DNA of 7,032 bases from Psychroflexus sp. (GTDB lineage Bacteria; Bacteroidota; Bacteroidia; Flavobacteriales; Flavobacteriaceae). The stretch's first letter is position 1. Each line of letters starts with the position of its first letter. The translations under genes were made by a program, and so were the position numbers. The stretch lies in the NCBI GenBank assembly GCA_003565575.1, contig PXBV01000383.1, positions 1 to 7,032 on the forward strand. The letters are read 5' to 3'. The notes under the pieces are model-generated. The model saw only the letters and a list, made by a program, of their open reading frames with translations, ran no database searches and was not told the DNA's origin. Shown here in pieces: positions 6,063-7,032 of this stretch.

Positions 6063-7032
6063 ATGACAGAAGGAAATTTTGTAGATTACATAAAACTCCA
6101 TTTAAAATCTGGAAACGGAGGAAAGGGCTCCGCACACCTCAGACGGGAAAAATACATTCCCAAAGGCGGGCCAGATGGAGGTGACGGTGGTCGTGGTGGT
6201 CATGTTATTTTTAAAGCTAATAAGGATCTCTGGACACTTTTCCATTTAAAATTCAAAAGACACATTAAAGCCACGCATGGTGAACACGGCAGTAAACAAA
6301 CCAGTACTGGAGCTGACGGGGAAGATCAATATATTGAAGTGCCTCTAGGTACGGTTATTAGAGACACCAACACCAACGAAGTCATTAAAGAAATGACAGA
6401 ACACGAGGAAGAATATATCGTCGTGGAAGGTGGCATGGGCGGCAAAGGAAATGCGCATTTCAAAAGTTCTACCAACCAAACGCCGCGTTTTGCACAACCA
6501 GGGATTCCCGGTCAAGAATTGGACATCACTTTAGAATTGAAACTTCTTGCAGATGTAGGTCTAGTTGGTTTTCCCAATGCTGGCAAATCCACCTTGCTAT
6601 CGGTCATTACAGCCGCGAAGCCAAAAATTGCGAACTACGAATTCACAACGCTCAAGCCCAATCTTGGCATTGTAGAATACCGGGATTACAAAACCTTTGT
6701 AGTGGCAGATATTCCTGGCATTATAGAAGGTGCTGCTGAAGGAAAAGGGCTAGGTTATCGATTTTTAAGACATATTGAAAGAAATTCTACCCTGTTATTT
6801 TTGATTCCTGCCGATGCGCCAAGTGTGAAGGATCAATACGAAATTCTTCTAGACGAATTACGACGCTACAATCCAGAACTACTCGATAAATCTAGAGTGA
6901 TAGCGATTTCAAAAGCAGATTTACTAGACGACGAACTCAAAACTGAATTAGCTCAAGAAATTGAACATGCCTTTGACCATATTCCTCACGTTTTTATCTC
7001 TTCCATAGCGCAGCAAGGTTTAATGCCTTTGA
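6063..7032 (+). CDS. obg: GTPase Obg/CgtA, 3' end cut by the window
   Basis: Obg is an essential GTPase tied to late 50S ribosome assembly and to growth and stress control. The visible 323 codons stay open to the last base, so the stop lies outside. Residues 1 to about 158 form the glycine-rich Obg fold (SGNGGKGSAHLRREKYIPKG, GPDGGDGGRGG, GGMGGKGNAHF). The G domain follows with G1 GFPNAGKST (169-177), the switch region FTTLKPNLG (194-202), G3 DIPGIIEGA (216-224), G4 SKAD (283-286) and a G5-like SSIAQQG (313-319). G4 reads SKAD rather than NKxD; I believe this is normal in flavobacterial Obg. The start at 6063 gives the family N-terminus (MTEGNFVDYIKLHLKSG) and lies 24 bp after adk, so it is probably the third gene of the hpt operon. 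Confidence 0.96.
   Translation, partial: MTEGNFVDYIKLHLKSGNGGKGSAHLRREKYIPKGGPDGGDGGRGGHVIFKANKDLWTLFHLKFKRHIKATHGEHGSKQTSTGADGEDQYIEVPLGTVIRDTNTNEVIKEMTEHEEEYIVVEGGMGGKGNAHFKSSTNQTPRFAQPGIPGQELDITLELKLLADVGLVGFPNAGKSTLLSVITAAKPKIANYEFTTLKPNLGIVEYRDYKTFVVADIPGIIEGAAEGKGLGYRFLRHIERNSTLLFLIPADAPSVKDQYEILLDELRRYNPELLDKSRVIAISKADLLDDELKTELAQEIEHAFDHIPHVFISSIAQQGLMPL

Overview
The window looks like ordinary chromosomal core sequence from a member of the Bacteroidota, most likely the family Flavobacteriaceae. The clues are AT-rich DNA, TATATTTGC-type -7 boxes just upstream of two operons, no clear Shine-Dalgarno sequences, genes overlapping by 8-11 bp, and the flavobacterial character of the proteins. 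No species is assigned.

Layout. Positions 1-268 hold no gene. They carry three repeat-like structures: a perfect palindrome bracketed by two imperfect direct repeats, a TTCGAG...GAGAAC element, and an 18-bp-stem hairpin. A leftward block follows: dapF (diaminopimelate epimerase), a GNAT acetyltransferase and mltG (endolytic murein transglycosylase) overlap head to tail. After a 172-bp gap comes a small secreted, probably beta-barrel outer-membrane protein. From position 3402 everything reads rightward. htrA, a Do-like envelope protease with two PDZ domains, is closed by a strong intrinsic terminator. Then comes a second operon of hpt (hypoxanthine phosphoribosyltransferase), adk (adenylate kinase, short-lid form) and obg (Obg GTPase), with obg cut off by the window edge.

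How the genes fit together. The leftward set centres on the cell wall: DapF makes the meso-diaminopimelate of the peptide stem, and MltG cuts nascent glycan strands. HtrA, divergent from dapF across a 121-bp intergenic region, deals with misfolded envelope proteins. The hpt-adk-obg set joins purine salvage and adenylate balance to a ribosome-associated GTPase.

No CRISPR array, transposase, phage gene, toxin-antitoxin pair, defence system or RNA gene was found. I see no convincing undescribed system. The least explained parts are the repeat cluster at the left end, the small outer-membrane protein of unknown role, and the palindromes in the htrA upstream region. All coding regions read through without frameshifts.
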